Shown here: positions 1 through 8,564 of the stretch, piece by piece
Numbering within the stretch: the first letter of the stretch is position 1
Layout: the number at the start of each line of letters is the position of its first letter
NCBI GenBank assembly: GCA_015222805.1
Contig: JADFVZ010000009.1
Coordinates: 1 to 46,640 of the forward strand
Direction: 5' to 3'
Source of the DNA: Pseudomonadota bacterium
GTDB taxonomy: Bacteria; Pseudomonadota; Gammaproteobacteria; Xanthomonadales; SZUA-36
DNA length: 46,640 bases
Notes under the pieces: generated by a model
What the model was told of the DNA's origin: nothing
The model's database searches: none
The model's input: the letters and a program-made list of their open reading frames with translations, nothing else
Program-made: the position numbers and the translations under genes

Positions 1-1
1 G

Positions 2-97
2 GAGTCTGTTACCAATGATGCCAAACTGCTGATGACCAAAGAACTGCGGCACGGGATAATCCAGATAGCCTCGGAAAAAATCACCAAAGCTGAATAA
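2..97 (+). CDS. C-terminal end of an unidentified protein (5' end outside the window)
   Basis: An open frame runs from the window edge to a TAA at 95-97 and encodes the last 31 residues of a protein, ending ASEKITKAE. The tail is hydrophilic and probably helical, with no motif I recognise. A GC-rich inverted repeat about 30 bp downstream fits the end of a transcription unit. The function cannot be inferred from this fragment. That it is a real gene end rests only on the open frame and this hairpin. Confidence 0.4.
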   Translation, partial: ESVTNDAKLLMTKELRHGIIQIASEKITKAE

Positions 98-125
98 ATT
101 CAAGATTGAGGCTATATGGAAAGCT

Positions 126-154
126 CCGGTGCTTTCGCAAGCTTAACGCACCGG
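126..154 (+). terminator. Inverted repeat, possible terminator of the upstream gene
   Basis: CCGGTGC at 126-132 is complementary to GCACCGG at 148-154, with a 15-base loop between them. Only a short T-containing stretch follows, so this is a weak intrinsic terminator at best. It lies between the gene ending at 97 and the convergent DUF465 gene. Confidence 0.3.
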
Positions 155-175
155 CCTTATAACAGCAGAAACAGC

Positions 176-382
176 TCAAGCGTCCAGGTCGGGAATCATT
201 TCCGATTCCAGCCGGGTAATCCAGTCTTTGAGTTTCAGTTTACGTTTTTTCATCCGCCGCACCTGCAGTTCGTTCGCCAGTGGATCCTGGGTTAACAGGC
301 CGATTGCCTGGTCGAGGTCACGATGCTCCTGGCGGAGTTCCGCCAGATGGTGGGAAACGGTAATAGGATCACGATGGGTCAT
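176..382 (-). CDS. DUF465 (YdcH-like) small protein
   Basis: This 68-residue protein matches the DUF465/YdcH pattern: an N-terminal HHLAELRQEHRDLDQAI helix, a short acidic turn, then RMKKRKLKLKDWITRLE and a terminal IPDL. Members are small, soluble, helical-hairpin cytoplasmic proteins with no established biochemical role. The length is normal for the family. It is divergent from ttcA, with about 80 bp between the two starts. Family assignment is from direct motif recognition; nothing further about function can be inferred. Confidence 0.85.
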   Translation of the reverse strand: MTHRDPITVSHHLAELRQEHRDLDQAIGLLTQDPLANELQVRRMKKRKLKLKDWITRLESEMIPDLDA

Positions 383-463
383 ATAAAAAACAAAGTTGGT
401 GCCATTCGTGAACTATAACACTAAAATGATCTGTTATTAGCCCACAGAACAGGTTCTGCAACA

Positions 464-1291
464 GTGGAAAACACCCAAACTAATCCGGCAAATAAACCTG
501 CCGCTTTGAAAAAAATCAACAAGCGCCTGCTCCACAACACCGGTCAGGCAATTGAAGATTACCAGATGATCGCCGATGGTGACCGGGTTATGGTTTGCCT
601 CTCAGGTGGGAAAGATTCCTACACCCTGCTTGATATCCTGATCACCCTGCAGAAAAAGGCACCCATTTCATTTGAAATAATGGCTGTCAACCTGGATCAG
701 AAACAACCCGGCTTCCCTGAACATATCCTGCCCGGCTATTGTGCAGAAAAGGGGATTCCATTCCACGTTATCGAGCAGGATACATACAGTGTGGTACAGC
801 GGGTTATCCCTGAAGGAAAAACCACCTGCGGTTTATGCTCACGGATGCGCCGAGGTGCACTCTATCGCTTTGCTGAGGAAAACCGATTCAATCGTATTGC
901 CCTGGGTCACCATCGTGACGACATCATCGAGACCTTGTTTTTGAATATGTTTAACGGCGGCCGGCTTAAAGCCATGCCGCCTAAACTACTGAGCGATGAC
1001 GGTAAAAACGTGATTATCCGACCGCTGGCTTATTGCCAGGAGAAAGATATTATCGACTATGCTGAGAGCCGGGATTTCCCCATCATTCCCTGTAATCTCT
1101 GTGGCTCACAACCGAATATGCAACGCCAGGCGATCAAGGCGATGCTGCAGGAATGGGCCGGTAGCCATCCCGGACGCATCGAAAATATATTTCGAGCAAT
1201 CCGGCATGTATCACCCTCACAGCTGGCAGATACAGAGCTGTTCAACTTTACAAATCTGGGTGGGGAACTTAACCTCCCTCATATTAATTAA
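464..1291 (+). CDS. ttcA: tRNA 2-thiocytidine(32) synthetase TtcA
   Basis: TtcA is a cytosolic Fe-S enzyme that thiolates cytidine 32 in the anticodon loop of certain tRNAs, using ATP to activate the base. The PP-loop ATP motif SGGKDS is at residues 47-52. The CGLC motif at 122-125 and a further CNLC near 211 supply the cysteines that bind the cluster in this family. The 275-residue length is slightly below that of the E. coli enzyme. The start is a GTG at 464, which gives the expected short N-terminal extension; the ribosome-binding site is weak. The dctP start lies about 30 bp downstream of its stop, so co-transcription is possible. Confidence 0.96.
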   Translation: MENTQTNPANKPAALKKINKRLLHNTGQAIEDYQMIADGDRVMVCLSGGKDSYTLLDILITLQKKAPISFEIMAVNLDQKQPGFPEHILPGYCAEKGIPFHVIEQDTYSVVQRVIPEGKTTCGLCSRMRRGALYRFAEENRFNRIALGHHRDDIIETLFLNMFNGGRLKAMPPKLLSDDGKNVIIRPLAYCQEKDIIDYAESRDFPIIPCNLCGSQPNMQRQAIKAMLQEWAGSHPGRIENIFRAIRHVSPSQLADTELFNFTNLGGELNLPHIN

Positions 1292-1322
1292 TCCCTGAGA
1301 ATTAAACTACGAGGCGGGCGCT

Positions 1323-2459
1323 ATGGAACGACGTAAATTTCTACGCAAGGCAACTGAAGCCGGTATCGGCATCACCGCGGGAATTGGAACAGCCGGTTTA
1401 TTAACTGCCTGCCAGGGTGAGAGTGCGGATGAGGCAGTCAAAACAACAGCTGACTGCAGCCAGGCCACTGAAACCATACACTGGAAAATGGTAACTACCT
1501 GGCCACGTGATTTCCCGGGCCTGGGTACCGGTGCCAACCGCCTGGCAGAAATGATCACCCGCATGAGCGGCGGCCGCCTGGAAGTGAAAGTTTACGGCGG
1601 TGGCGAACTGGTACCGCCTTTTGAAATTTTCGACGCCGTTTCCAACGGCACCGCACAAATGGGCCACGGTGCCCCCTATTACTGGAAAGGCAAGATTCCA
1701 GCAGCACAGTACTTTGCCGGGGTACCTTTCGGTTTTACCGCACAGGAACAAAATGCATGGATCTATCATGGTGGCGGCCTTGAGCTCTGGCGTGAGCTAT
1801 ATGCACCGCACAACCTGCGTCCGTACCCGGCAGGTAACACCGGCGTACAAATGGGTGGCTGGTTTAATAAAGAAATCAATTCAGTTGACGACCTGCAGGG
1901 CCTGAAGATGCGTATCCCCGGCCTCGGCGGCGAAGTCCTCAAACGCGCCGGTGGCACTCCAGTTAATATCCCCGGTGCAGAATTATTCACCGCATTGCAA
2001 ACCGGCACCATTGATGCAACCGAATGGGTGGGCCCTTATAACGACCTGGCCTTCGGCCTGTTCCGTGCAGCCAAATACTATTACACCCCGGGCTGGCACG
2101 AACCCGGCACCACCCTGGAAGCCTTTGTCAGCCAGAGTGCCTACGATGCCTTGCCCAACGACTTGCAGCACTGCGTTGATGTCGCCTGCCAGGCAGCCAA
2201 CCTCGATATGCTCTCAGAATTCATGGCACGCAACGGTACCGCCCTGACCAGCTTAATACAAAAGCACGATGTCGAGTTACGGCAATTCCCTGAAGAAGTT
2301 ATTAGCCGGTTGAAACTAATGACCACAGAAGTCCTCGCGGAACTTGCAAACACCGATGCCGACAGTGCCAGGGTTTATACCAGCTGGCAGGCGTTTGCCC
2401 TGCAGGTTAAGGAATGGACGGATGTTTCCGAGCTAGGCTATTTGAAAGCACGCTCCTGA
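1323..2459 (+). CDS. TRAP transporter substrate-binding protein (DctP family), Tat-type lipoprotein
   Basis: This is a periplasmic solute receptor of a TRAP transporter. The N terminus has a twin-arginine motif (RR at residues 3-4, RRKFLRK) followed by LLTAC with Cys30, so it is probably Tat-exported and lipidated. The mature part has DctP-family features: WPRDFPGLGTGANRLAEMI early, LKMRIPGLGGEVLKRAGGTP near the middle and ATEWVGPYNDLAFGL. It resembles the TakP-type branch that binds 2-oxo acids or similar carboxylates, but the ligand is not assignable. GAGG lies upstream of the ATG at 1323. The matching large permease lies about 2 kb away on the other strand, and no small permease gene is seen. 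Confidence 0.92.
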   Translation: MERRKFLRKATEAGIGITAGIGTAGLLTACQGESADEAVKTTADCSQATETIHWKMVTTWPRDFPGLGTGANRLAEMITRMSGGRLEVKVYGGGELVPPFEIFDAVSNGTAQMGHGAPYYWKGKIPAAQYFAGVPFGFTAQEQNAWIYHGGGLELWRELYAPHNLRPYPAGNTGVQMGGWFNKEINSVDDLQGLKMRIPGLGGEVLKRAGGTPVNIPGAELFTALQTGTIDATEWVGPYNDLAFGLFRAAKYYYTPGWHEPGTTLEAFVSQSAYDALPNDLQHCVDVACQAANLDMLSEFMARNGTALTSLIQKHDVELRQFPEEVISRLKLMTTEVLAELANTDADSARVYTSWQAFALQVKEWTDVSELGYLKARS

Positions 2460-2553
2460 CCTTATAACCCTGGATATCTCCCGTAATCGTCATTCCAGAA
2501 AGGTATCGGGATTAGCTGCCCAGGTTATGAATCCGGCTCATATATAGACAGCC

Positions 2554-3432
2554 TTATTCTTTTATATAGAGCCCATCGGCTTTAATGGTAATCATCCGCA
2601 GTTTGTAGAGCTTACCAACGGCCGCTTTAAAATCCCGTTTGGAAATGCCGAAACGGCGACGAATCGCCTCCGGTGAGGATTTATCATTCAGCGGTAAAAA
2701 CCCGTCATTGGCTTCTATGGCCTTCAGCACCTGGTCGGCAACTGTGCTGAAGCGCTGGGTAATCGGCGGGGATAATGTCAGGTCTACTTTGTCATCATTG
2801 ACAACCTTCTTAACCCAGGCTGTGGTATGCATGCCGTTACGCAGGGGTTTGAAAATTTCGTTTTCATACAGCAGCCCCCAGTGCTCATTATTAACGATGA
2901 CTTTATGCCCGAGGTCGGTACGCGCAACCACCATAATATCCACCTGCTGGCCGGGTTTGTAATGCGCTGTAGTGAGGCCAATGTGACGATTCAAGCGGGT
3001 AGAGGCAACCACCCGGTCGGAGTATTTATCTTTGTATACAAACACGGTACAAAACTGTCCGGGCTCAAGCTCACGTTTCTGCTCACCGTAAGGCAGCATC
3101 AGGTCCTTGGGCAGGCCCCAGTCAAGAAATGTTCCGGTGCGGTTAACGGCAACAACACGCAGGAAAGCTGCTTCACCCGCCATCGCCTTCGGGGTTTCAG
3201 TGGTTGCCAGCAGGCGGTCTTCTGAATCAGCATAGACAAACACAGCAATCTCATCATCAATCTCCAGGCCTTCCGGTACATAACGACCGGGCAGAAGTAT
3301 GCCCTCAAGTTTTTTTGATTCTTCAGTATCGTCGGCGGCTGTCGATGGGCTATCAATCGGGGTTAAATACACCCCAAAATCTACTTCGCGGTCTACCCGC
3401 AGGCGGTTCATCCGCCCTACTTCAATTTCCAT
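2554..3432 (-). CDS. cvfB: S1-like RNA-binding protein CvfB/YitL family
   Basis: This 292-residue protein has the CvfB layout: tandem OB-fold S1-type domains over roughly residues 1-215, followed by a C-terminal winged helix (RRRFGISKRDFKAAVGKLYK, about 260-280). The recognisable stretches are FLDWGLPKDLMLP, VVASTRLNRHIG and WGLLYENEIF. The family binds RNA and affects virulence-factor expression in Staphylococcus; its role in gammaproteobacteria is not settled. It is the last gene of a - strand run and converges on dctP. The intergenic 2460-2553 shows no convincing terminator. Confidence 0.88.
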   Translation of the reverse strand: MEIEVGRMNRLRVDREVDFGVYLTPIDSPSTAADDTEESKKLEGILLPGRYVPEGLEIDDEIAVFVYADSEDRLLATTETPKAMAGEAAFLRVVAVNRTGTFLDWGLPKDLMLPYGEQKRELEPGQFCTVFVYKDKYSDRVVASTRLNRHIGLTTAHYKPGQQVDIMVVARTDLGHKVIVNNEHWGLLYENEIFKPLRNGMHTTAWVKKVVNDDKVDLTLSPPITQRFSTVADQVLKAIEANDGFLPLNDKSSPEAIRRRFGISKRDFKAAVGKLYKLRMITIKADGLYIKE

Positions 3433-3468
3433 AAAATTCCAGTTTGTTTACTGTCGGTGATCCAGTGA

Positions 3469-3786
3469 TCACATGCAAATATGCTGCTGTAAATAATCGT
3501 CCACCAGGTCCAGTTCGTACACGGTACTGGCGGCCTCAAGGGTTTCCCACATTTGCCGGCGGGCGATCTCACCCTCTTCATTCAAGCCCTTTTCCCGCGA
3601 ACTTTCCCAGGACTGCCGGTCCGGCCACTGGGCATAGGCAACAAAACGATCTTCATCCTGTTTATGCAGGCGCGAACCGAGCGAACCGTTCTGCTGGAAA
3701 ATACAGTGGGTAAGCTTAGACCATGACTCACGAAAAGAATCCTCGCTTCCCGATTTTACCTGAAACTCATAGATCGCAATAAACAT
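3469..3786 (-). CDS. ABM-superfamily (antibiotic biosynthesis monooxygenase-like) protein
   Basis: The 105-residue alpha/beta protein begins MFIAIYEFQVKSGSEDSFRE and has a central SLGSRLHKQ and FVAYAQWPDRQSWESS. This is the ferredoxin-like barrel pattern of ABM domain proteins, which as dimers act in small-molecule oxidation, heme turnover or simply as stress proteins. No cofactor residue can be identified. The stop of the upstream VOC gene is 11 bp before its start, so the two are probably co-transcribed. The substrate is unknown. Confidence 0.7.
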   Translation of the reverse strand: MFIAIYEFQVKSGSEDSFRESWSKLTHCIFQQNGSLGSRLHKQDEDRFVAYAQWPDRQSWESSREKGLNEEGEIARRQMWETLEAASTVYELDLVDDYLQQHICM

Positions 3787-3797
3787 TGCTACCGTTC

Positions 3798-4178
3798 CTA
3801 GCCAGCTGGCATTTGCATACAGAAGAAATTCAATTTGTTGCCATCCAGGTCACGAAAATAGGCTGCATAAAAACCATCCATACGGTAACCGGGTTCACCT
3901 TCATCGGTGCCACCCAGTTCAATGGCTTTTTTATACATGGTATCTACTTTTTCATTGCTGTCTACCATAAAGGCTGTCATGTCGCCGTTGCCAACCGTGG
4001 CCGCTTTGCCGTCGAAGGGTTTGGCAACTGAAAATCCAGGCTGTTCCGGTGCTACTGACCAGGCAATAAAACGATCATCTTCAAGGAAGCGCCCGGCACC
4101 CATCTCACCCAACAGGGCATCGTAATAGCGCGCTGCCCGTTCGAGATCATTAGTACCTACCGTAATATAACCAATCAT
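3798..4178 (-). CDS. VOC-superfamily (glyoxalase/bleomycin-resistance-like) protein
   Basis: The 126-residue protein is of the size and shape of a single VOC module pair: MIGYITVGTNDLERAARYYD at the N terminus and a C-terminal GFYAAYFRDLDGNKLNFFC with the conserved D-x-D-G-N-K-L-x-F block. VOC proteins are small metal-dependent enzymes or binding proteins acting on varied substrates; which one applies here is not visible. A GAGGT ribosome-binding site precedes the ATG at 4178. It pairs with the ABM gene downstream. Confidence 0.85.
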   Translation of the reverse strand: MIGYITVGTNDLERAARYYDALLGEMGAGRFLEDDRFIAWSVAPEQPGFSVAKPFDGKAATVGNGDMTAFMVDSNEKVDTMYKKAIELGGTDEGEPGYRMDGFYAAYFRDLDGNKLNFFCMQMPAG

Positions 4179-4271
4179 TTTTGCACCTCATTTCATTATT
4201 GTTGAATAGTTTCGTATTCGCAGAATACTTAAGTTTAGCTGATAAACTTAAATCGTGTAGGCAGAGAGTCC

Positions 4272-5633
4272 TCAGGAATAAAGCAAACCGGGTAGCCAGG
4301 TTGCCAGGCCGGGCCAGAAAACTAATATTCCAAGCATCAGCACCTGGATAAGCACGAAGGGTAAAACGCCTCGATATATATCTGTGGTTGCCACACTATC
4401 AGGCGCAACCCCGCGCAGGTAAAACAGTGAAAACCCGAAAGGTGGGGTCAGGAATGAAGTTTGCAGATTCATCGCAATCATCACCCCGAGCCAGACCGGG
4501 TTGATATCCATAGCCAACAATATGGGTCCAACGATAGGCACCACGACAAAAGTGATTTCGATAAAGTCGAGTACAAAACCGAGTAAAAACATCACCAGCA
4601 TGACCACCAGCAGGGCGGTCCACTTGCCGCCCGGCAGGTTGGTCAGCAAGTTTTGCACCAGTTCATCACCGCCAAAGCCCCGGAACACCAGGGAAAAAAG
4701 TGATGCTGCAATCAGGATCATAAACACCATGGAACTGACCCTGGCGGTTTCACGCACTACAGACCCAAGGGTTTCAATATTAAGTTTTTTCTGGCTGGCG
4801 GCGAGTAGCATGGCGCCTACCGCACCAACAGCTGCAGCTTCAGTTGGTGTGGCAATACCACTTAGAATAGAGCCGAGCACAGCAAGTATCAGCAATAACG
4901 GTGCAGCGAGTAATTTTAGCGTTCGCCATATTCCGGCATCTGCATCAGAAGATGCCGGCACAACCGGCATACGCTCAGGATGCCGCCATGCCAGCACCAC
5001 CAGGTAAATAATATACAGGCCCACCAACATCAGCCCCGGCAGCAGGGCACCGGCAAACAGCTCACCTACCGACACCGTTTCAGGGCTGAAGATGCCCATT
5101 TTTAACTGTGCCTGCTGATAGGCATTTGAAAGCACATCGCCCAGCAGTACCAGCACAATTGATGGTGGTATTACCTGGCCTAAAGTACCGGCAGCACAGA
5201 TGGTTCCTGTTGCCACCCGGTTGTCGTAACCCTGGCGCATCATTGTCGGTAAGGAGAGAATCCCCATGGTGACAACAGTCGCACCCACAATACCTGTACT
5301 GGCTGCCATCAGCGCGCCCACCAGCATTACAGCTACTGCAAGGCCACCCGGCAAACTGCGCATCAGGCGCGCAACCTCACGCAGCAGCTGGTCAGCCAGC
5401 TTCGAGCGTTCGAGCATGACTCCCATAAATACAAAGACGGGGACCGCTATCAGGGTTTGATTACCCATAATGCCATACAGCCGACTGGGAAAAGCGCTGA
5501 GAAAACCCGGGTCAAAACTACCGAACAATGTGCCAATACCGGCAAAAATCAAGGCAACACCGGCGAGGGTAAACGCCACCGGAAAGCCAGCGAGGAGTGC
5601 CAGTGCTACTGCCAGGAAGAGCAATAGTGCCAT
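4272..5633 (-). CDS. TRAP transporter large permease (DctM family)
   Basis: The 453-residue, strongly hydrophobic inner-membrane protein has about a dozen predicted membrane spans. It carries typical DctM stretches: GIMGNQTLIAVPVFVFMGVM near the N terminus, ASTGIVGATVVTMGILSLP, GTLGQVIPPSIVLVLLGD and, late, DFIEITFVVVPIVGPIL. The large permease carries the Na+-coupled transport step. It normally works with a small DctQ subunit and a DctP receptor. Its ATG overlaps the yrdA stop by one base (TAATG), so the two are translationally coupled. No DctQ gene is adjacent and the domain is not fused to one, which is odd for this family. Confidence 0.95.
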   Translation of the reverse strand: MALLLFLAVALALLAGFPVAFTLAGVALIFAGIGTLFGSFDPGFLSAFPSRLYGIMGNQTLIAVPVFVFMGVMLERSKLADQLLREVARLMRSLPGGLAVAVMLVGALMAASTGIVGATVVTMGILSLPTMMRQGYDNRVATGTICAAGTLGQVIPPSIVLVLLGDVLSNAYQQAQLKMGIFSPETVSVGELFAGALLPGLMLVGLYIIYLVVLAWRHPERMPVVPASSDADAGIWRTLKLLAAPLLLILAVLGSILSGIATPTEAAAVGAVGAMLLAASQKKLNIETLGSVVRETARVSSMVFMILIAASLFSLVFRGFGGDELVQNLLTNLPGGKWTALLVVMLVMFLLGFVLDFIEITFVVVPIVGPILLAMDINPVWLGVMIAMNLQTSFLTPPFGFSLFYLRGVAPDSVATTDIYRGVLPFVLIQVLMLGILVFWPGLATWLPGLLYS

Positions 5634-6181
5634 TAACTATTATCCTCAGCAGCCAGGTATTGATCTTTCAACTTAATATAATGCTCTGCGCTGTAGCGCA
5701 TGTAATCGCGTTCCTGAGCTGAAAGTTCACGTGCCGGACGGGCAGGATTACCACGCCATAGCCAGCCAGACTCGATCCGCTTGCCGGGTGCAACCACAGA
5801 TCCTGCTGCAATCAGGGAGTACGGTTCAATTACCGCACTATCAAGCACAACTGAACCCATCCCAATCAGGCAGTAATCACCCACGGTGCAGGCGTGCAAA
5901 ATAGCAGAATGCCCAACCGTTACACCTTTACCGATTACCAGCGGCCCCCCTTGCGGCGAAAGCGGACCATGGTGGGTGACATGCAACACCGCATTGTCCT
6001 GGATATTTGTACCCGAACCGATGGTGATTGCTTCCACATCACCACGTATTGAAACATTCGGCCAGACAGAAACATCATCAGCCAATTGTGTTCGACCAAT
6101 GACAATAGCGGCAGGATCAATATAAACACGCTGACCAAGCTCTGGATTATAGTTTAAGTAAGAACGAATATTTTTTGACAT
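5633..6181 (-). CDS. yrdA: Gamma-carbonic-anhydrase-like hexapeptide-repeat protein (YrdA family)
   Basis: The 182-residue protein is built of left-handed beta-helix hexapeptide repeats, e.g. VWPNVSIRGD and SVVLDSAVIEP. It has the family's zinc-ligand context in AVLHVTHHG and VTVGHSAILHACTVGD. Family members form trimers; some are carbonic anhydrases, while YrdA-type proteins often lack measurable activity. The length is typical. It is the first gene of a - strand run that leads directly into dctM with a one-base overlap. A 589-bp AT-rich region separates it from the divergent argS. Confidence 0.92.
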   Translation of the reverse strand: MSKNIRSYLNYNPELGQRVYIDPAAIVIGRTQLADDVSVWPNVSIRGDVEAITIGSGTNIQDNAVLHVTHHGPLSPQGGPLVIGKGVTVGHSAILHACTVGDYCLIGMGSVVLDSAVIEPYSLIAAGSVVAPGKRIESGWLWRGNPARPARELSAQERDYMRYSAEHYIKLKDQYLAAEDNS

Positions 6182-6455
6182 TTTTGGGGTTTTTCCTGCA
6201 ATTTTTTAGCAACAATTCTTGTTTAGGCTCAAATCACCTGCGATCCACTTCCTGTAAGAAATACAGTCAAAGCCAATGGTACCGCCACTCAGCTGGATTT
6301 CAGAACACAGTTTAGCTTAAATACTGCCAGCTTAGCACCTGAATACCGTTCTCCCGCGTATGTTATCGCGAAGACTTATTCACACTGTCACCAATTCGTC
6401 ACAATCAATCGCTTAGGGTCAGTAATTCGATGTGAATTATTGTAATATACATGTA

Positions 6456-6502
6456 ACCATATGATATATATATGCATATACCATATGGTCAATTTTTGAC
6501 CA
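6456..6502. repeat. Overlapping palindromes in an AT-rich tract
   Basis: ACCATATG at 6456-6463 is the inverse of CATATGGT at 6482-6489, flanking an almost pure A/T core. Overlapping its right arm, TGGTCAA (6486-6492) and TTGACCA (6496-6502) form a second perfect 7-bp inverted repeat with a 3-base spacer. The second one has the size of a dimeric repressor operator. The AT core could be an easily melted element. Confidence 0.6.
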
Positions 6503-6552
6503 ATCTGATGTCAGGGTAGTAATGCAAGGTAATTCAATGTGTAAATTTAACC

Positions 6553-6587
6553 TTATGCACAGAGTTATCCACAGGTCTTGTGGATAA
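6553..6587. promoter_or_regulatory. Cluster of three DnaA boxes
   Basis: TTATGCACA at 6553-6561 and TTATCCACA at 6565-6573 on +, and TTATCCACA on - at 6579-6587, all match the TTATNCACA consensus. The last two form a perfect 10-bp inverted repeat (6564-6573 and 6579-6588) with a 5-base spacer. Three consensus boxes in 35 bp beside an AT-rich tract is typical of DnaA-bound loci. The cluster may be an origin, a DnaA-titration or reactivation site, or a DnaA-controlled promoter for argS. Confidence 0.65.
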
Positions 6588-6770
6588 CCCATACCCCAGG
6601 TTTGCTAACCATTTAAAATGCTCAAATAGTAACTCAATAGCTCATGACTACGGCAGCCTGCCATGTAATCAGGGACAAAAATTTGATCACCGATAAAATA
6701 CATGTTGATGCCTGCAATCGGCTAAAATATGTGCTTTGTAATTCTTTATAGAGCAGTAAAAGGAAAAACC

Positions 6771-8531
6771 GTGCGCGCACACCTAGAAGAACTTGTAATG
6801 CAATCACTCCTGCACTTGCAACGCGATGGACAGTTGCCTGCCGATCTCGAGCCAGCAATTATCATGGAGCGTACCCGCAATCCGGACCATGGCGACCACG
6901 CCTGCAACATCGCGATGATTTTAGCAAAACCCGTGCGCAAACCTCCCCGCGAAATCGCGACGATGATTATTAACAGAATGCCTGAATCCCGACATGTTGA
7001 AAAAGCCGAAATTGCAGGACCCGGTTTTATCAATTTCTTCCTGACTCCGCATGCCCGGCTTATGGTGATCAAAGATGTCCTCCGTGAAGGTGAAGCCTTT
7101 GGTTGTGCCGAAACCAACTCACTGGAGCCGCTGACGGTTGAATTTGTTTCCGCCAACCCAACCGGGCCCCTGCATGTAGGCCATGGTCGTGGCGCTGCAT
7201 ATGGTGCCACATTATCTGCAGTACTCCAGGCAGCGGGGCATAGTGTTCAATGCGAGTATTATGTTAATGACAATGGTCGGCAGATGGACATTCTCGCTGT
7301 CAGTGTCTGGCTGCGTTACCTAGAGCTGTGTGGTGAGCAGCTGCGATTCCCGGACAATGGGTACCGGGGTGAATATGTATACGATATCGCCCGCCAGGTT
7401 CGCAGCGAACATGGCGACAGCATGCGTTATAAGGCCTTTGAGGTTTTCGACGACCTGCCAGCTGATGAATCTGAAGGCGGTGATAAAGAACTACACATCG
7501 ATGCCCTGATCGGGCGTTGCAACAAATTAATCGGTGATGCAAATTTCCAATCGGTTTTTGATACCGGCCTGAACAGTATTCTTGATGATATCAAGGAAGA
7601 CCTGAGTCAGTTCGGGGTAAATTATGACAAGTGGTTCTCAGAACGGGACCTGGAAAAATCCGGCGCTATTGATCATGCCATTGACTGCCTGGATAAAGGC
7701 GGGCACCTGTATAAAAAAGAGGGGGCCACCTGGTTTCGTGCCAGTGAACTTGGTGATGAAAAAGACCGCGTAGTAATCCGTGAAAATGGTCGCAGTACTT
7801 ATTTTGCATCTGATATTGCCTACTTCCTTGATAAAATGGAGAGGGGTTTCAGCAAGGCCCTGTATATTTTTGGTGCAGATCACCATGGTTATATAGCCCG
7901 TTTAAAAGCTGCCGCTGAAGGCCTGGATAAAAACCCAGACAGCCTGGAAATTTTACTGGTACAGTTTGCTGTACTTTACCGTGGCGGTGAGAAAATCCAG
8001 ATGTCCACCCGCTCAGGCAAATTTGTGACCTTGCGCCAGTTACGCGAAGAAGTCGGTAATGATGCCTCGCGTTTCTTTTACGTCATGCGTTCCCACGACC
8101 AGCATCTGGATTTTAACCTCGACCTGGCAAAATCCACCAGCAACGATAATCCGGTCTACTACATCCAGTATGCGCATTCGCGTATTTGCAGCGTGTTTGT
8201 AAAAGCCGAACAGCTCGACATGGGCTACAACCATGCCATCGGTGAAGCTTCCCTGGACTTGCTAACTGAAGAGCATGAGATCGCGATGACCCGCCTGCTC
8301 AGCCGTTACCCTGAAACCATAGAGACGGCTGCACGTACGCGTTCACCGCATATGCTGGCTTATTACCTGCAGGACCTGGCCAATGGCCTGCATTCCTATT
8401 ACAACGCCCACCACTTTATGGTTGATAATGAAAACCTGCGCAATGCGCGGCTTGCATTAATCGATGCTGCCCGGCAGGTTTTCCGTAACGGCTTAGGGAT
8501 CATCGGGGTCTCTGCCCCCGAAAAGATGTAA
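6771..8531 (+). CDS. argS: Arginyl-tRNA synthetase
   Basis: ArgRS is a cytosolic class I enzyme charging tRNA-Arg. The HIGH-type motif is HVGHGRGAAYG within EFVSANPTGPLHVGHG, and the KMSKS-equivalent is QMSTRSGKFVTL, as in other gammaproteobacterial ArgRS. Downstream DNPVYYIQYAHSRI and the C-terminal anticodon-binding domain are complete. I chose the GTG at 6771 because AAAAGG lies just upstream and it gives 586 residues, the usual family length. The in-frame ATG at 6729 would add 14 unrelated residues and overlap the probable promoter. The SPOR-protein gene follows 33 bp later, a common partner arrangement. Confidence 0.96.
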   Translation: MRAHLEELVMQSLLHLQRDGQLPADLEPAIIMERTRNPDHGDHACNIAMILAKPVRKPPREIATMIINRMPESRHVEKAEIAGPGFINFFLTPHARLMVIKDVLREGEAFGCAETNSLEPLTVEFVSANPTGPLHVGHGRGAAYGATLSAVLQAAGHSVQCEYYVNDNGRQMDILAVSVWLRYLELCGEQLRFPDNGYRGEYVYDIARQVRSEHGDSMRYKAFEVFDDLPADESEGGDKELHIDALIGRCNKLIGDANFQSVFDTGLNSILDDIKEDLSQFGVNYDKWFSERDLEKSGAIDHAIDCLDKGGHLYKKEGATWFRASELGDEKDRVVIRENGRSTYFASDIAYFLDKMERGFSKALYIFGADHHGYIARLKAAAEGLDKNPDSLEILLVQFAVLYRGGEKIQMSTRSGKFVTLRQLREEVGNDASRFFYVMRSHDQHLDFNLDLAKSTSNDNPVYYIQYAHSRICSVFVKAEQLDMGYNHAIGEASLDLLTEEHEIAMTRLLSRYPETIETAARTRSPHMLAYYLQDLANGLHSYYNAHHFMVDNENLRNARLALIDAARQVFRNGLGIIGVSAPEKM

Positions 8532-8564
8532 GTTTTCACAGACTCTTTACTGTAGACTGAATTC

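Larger units (their letters stand above)
6182..6770. other. Long AT-rich divergent intergenic region between yrdA and argS
   Basis: No gene is supported here. The first 220 bp are unremarkable. From about 6430 the sequence becomes very AT-rich (TA-alternating at 6463-6481) and contains nested palindromes, then three DnaA-box nonamers at 6553-6587. It should also hold the promoters of yrdA and argS, though no unambiguous pair was identified. The size and layout resemble a small replication origin or a strongly regulated promoter region. Confidence 0.6.

Noticed and set aside
6729-6770. Upstream ATG of argS at 6729
   Set aside because: The added 14 residues do not fit ArgRS, whereas the GTG at 6771 has a ribosome-binding site and gives the normal length.
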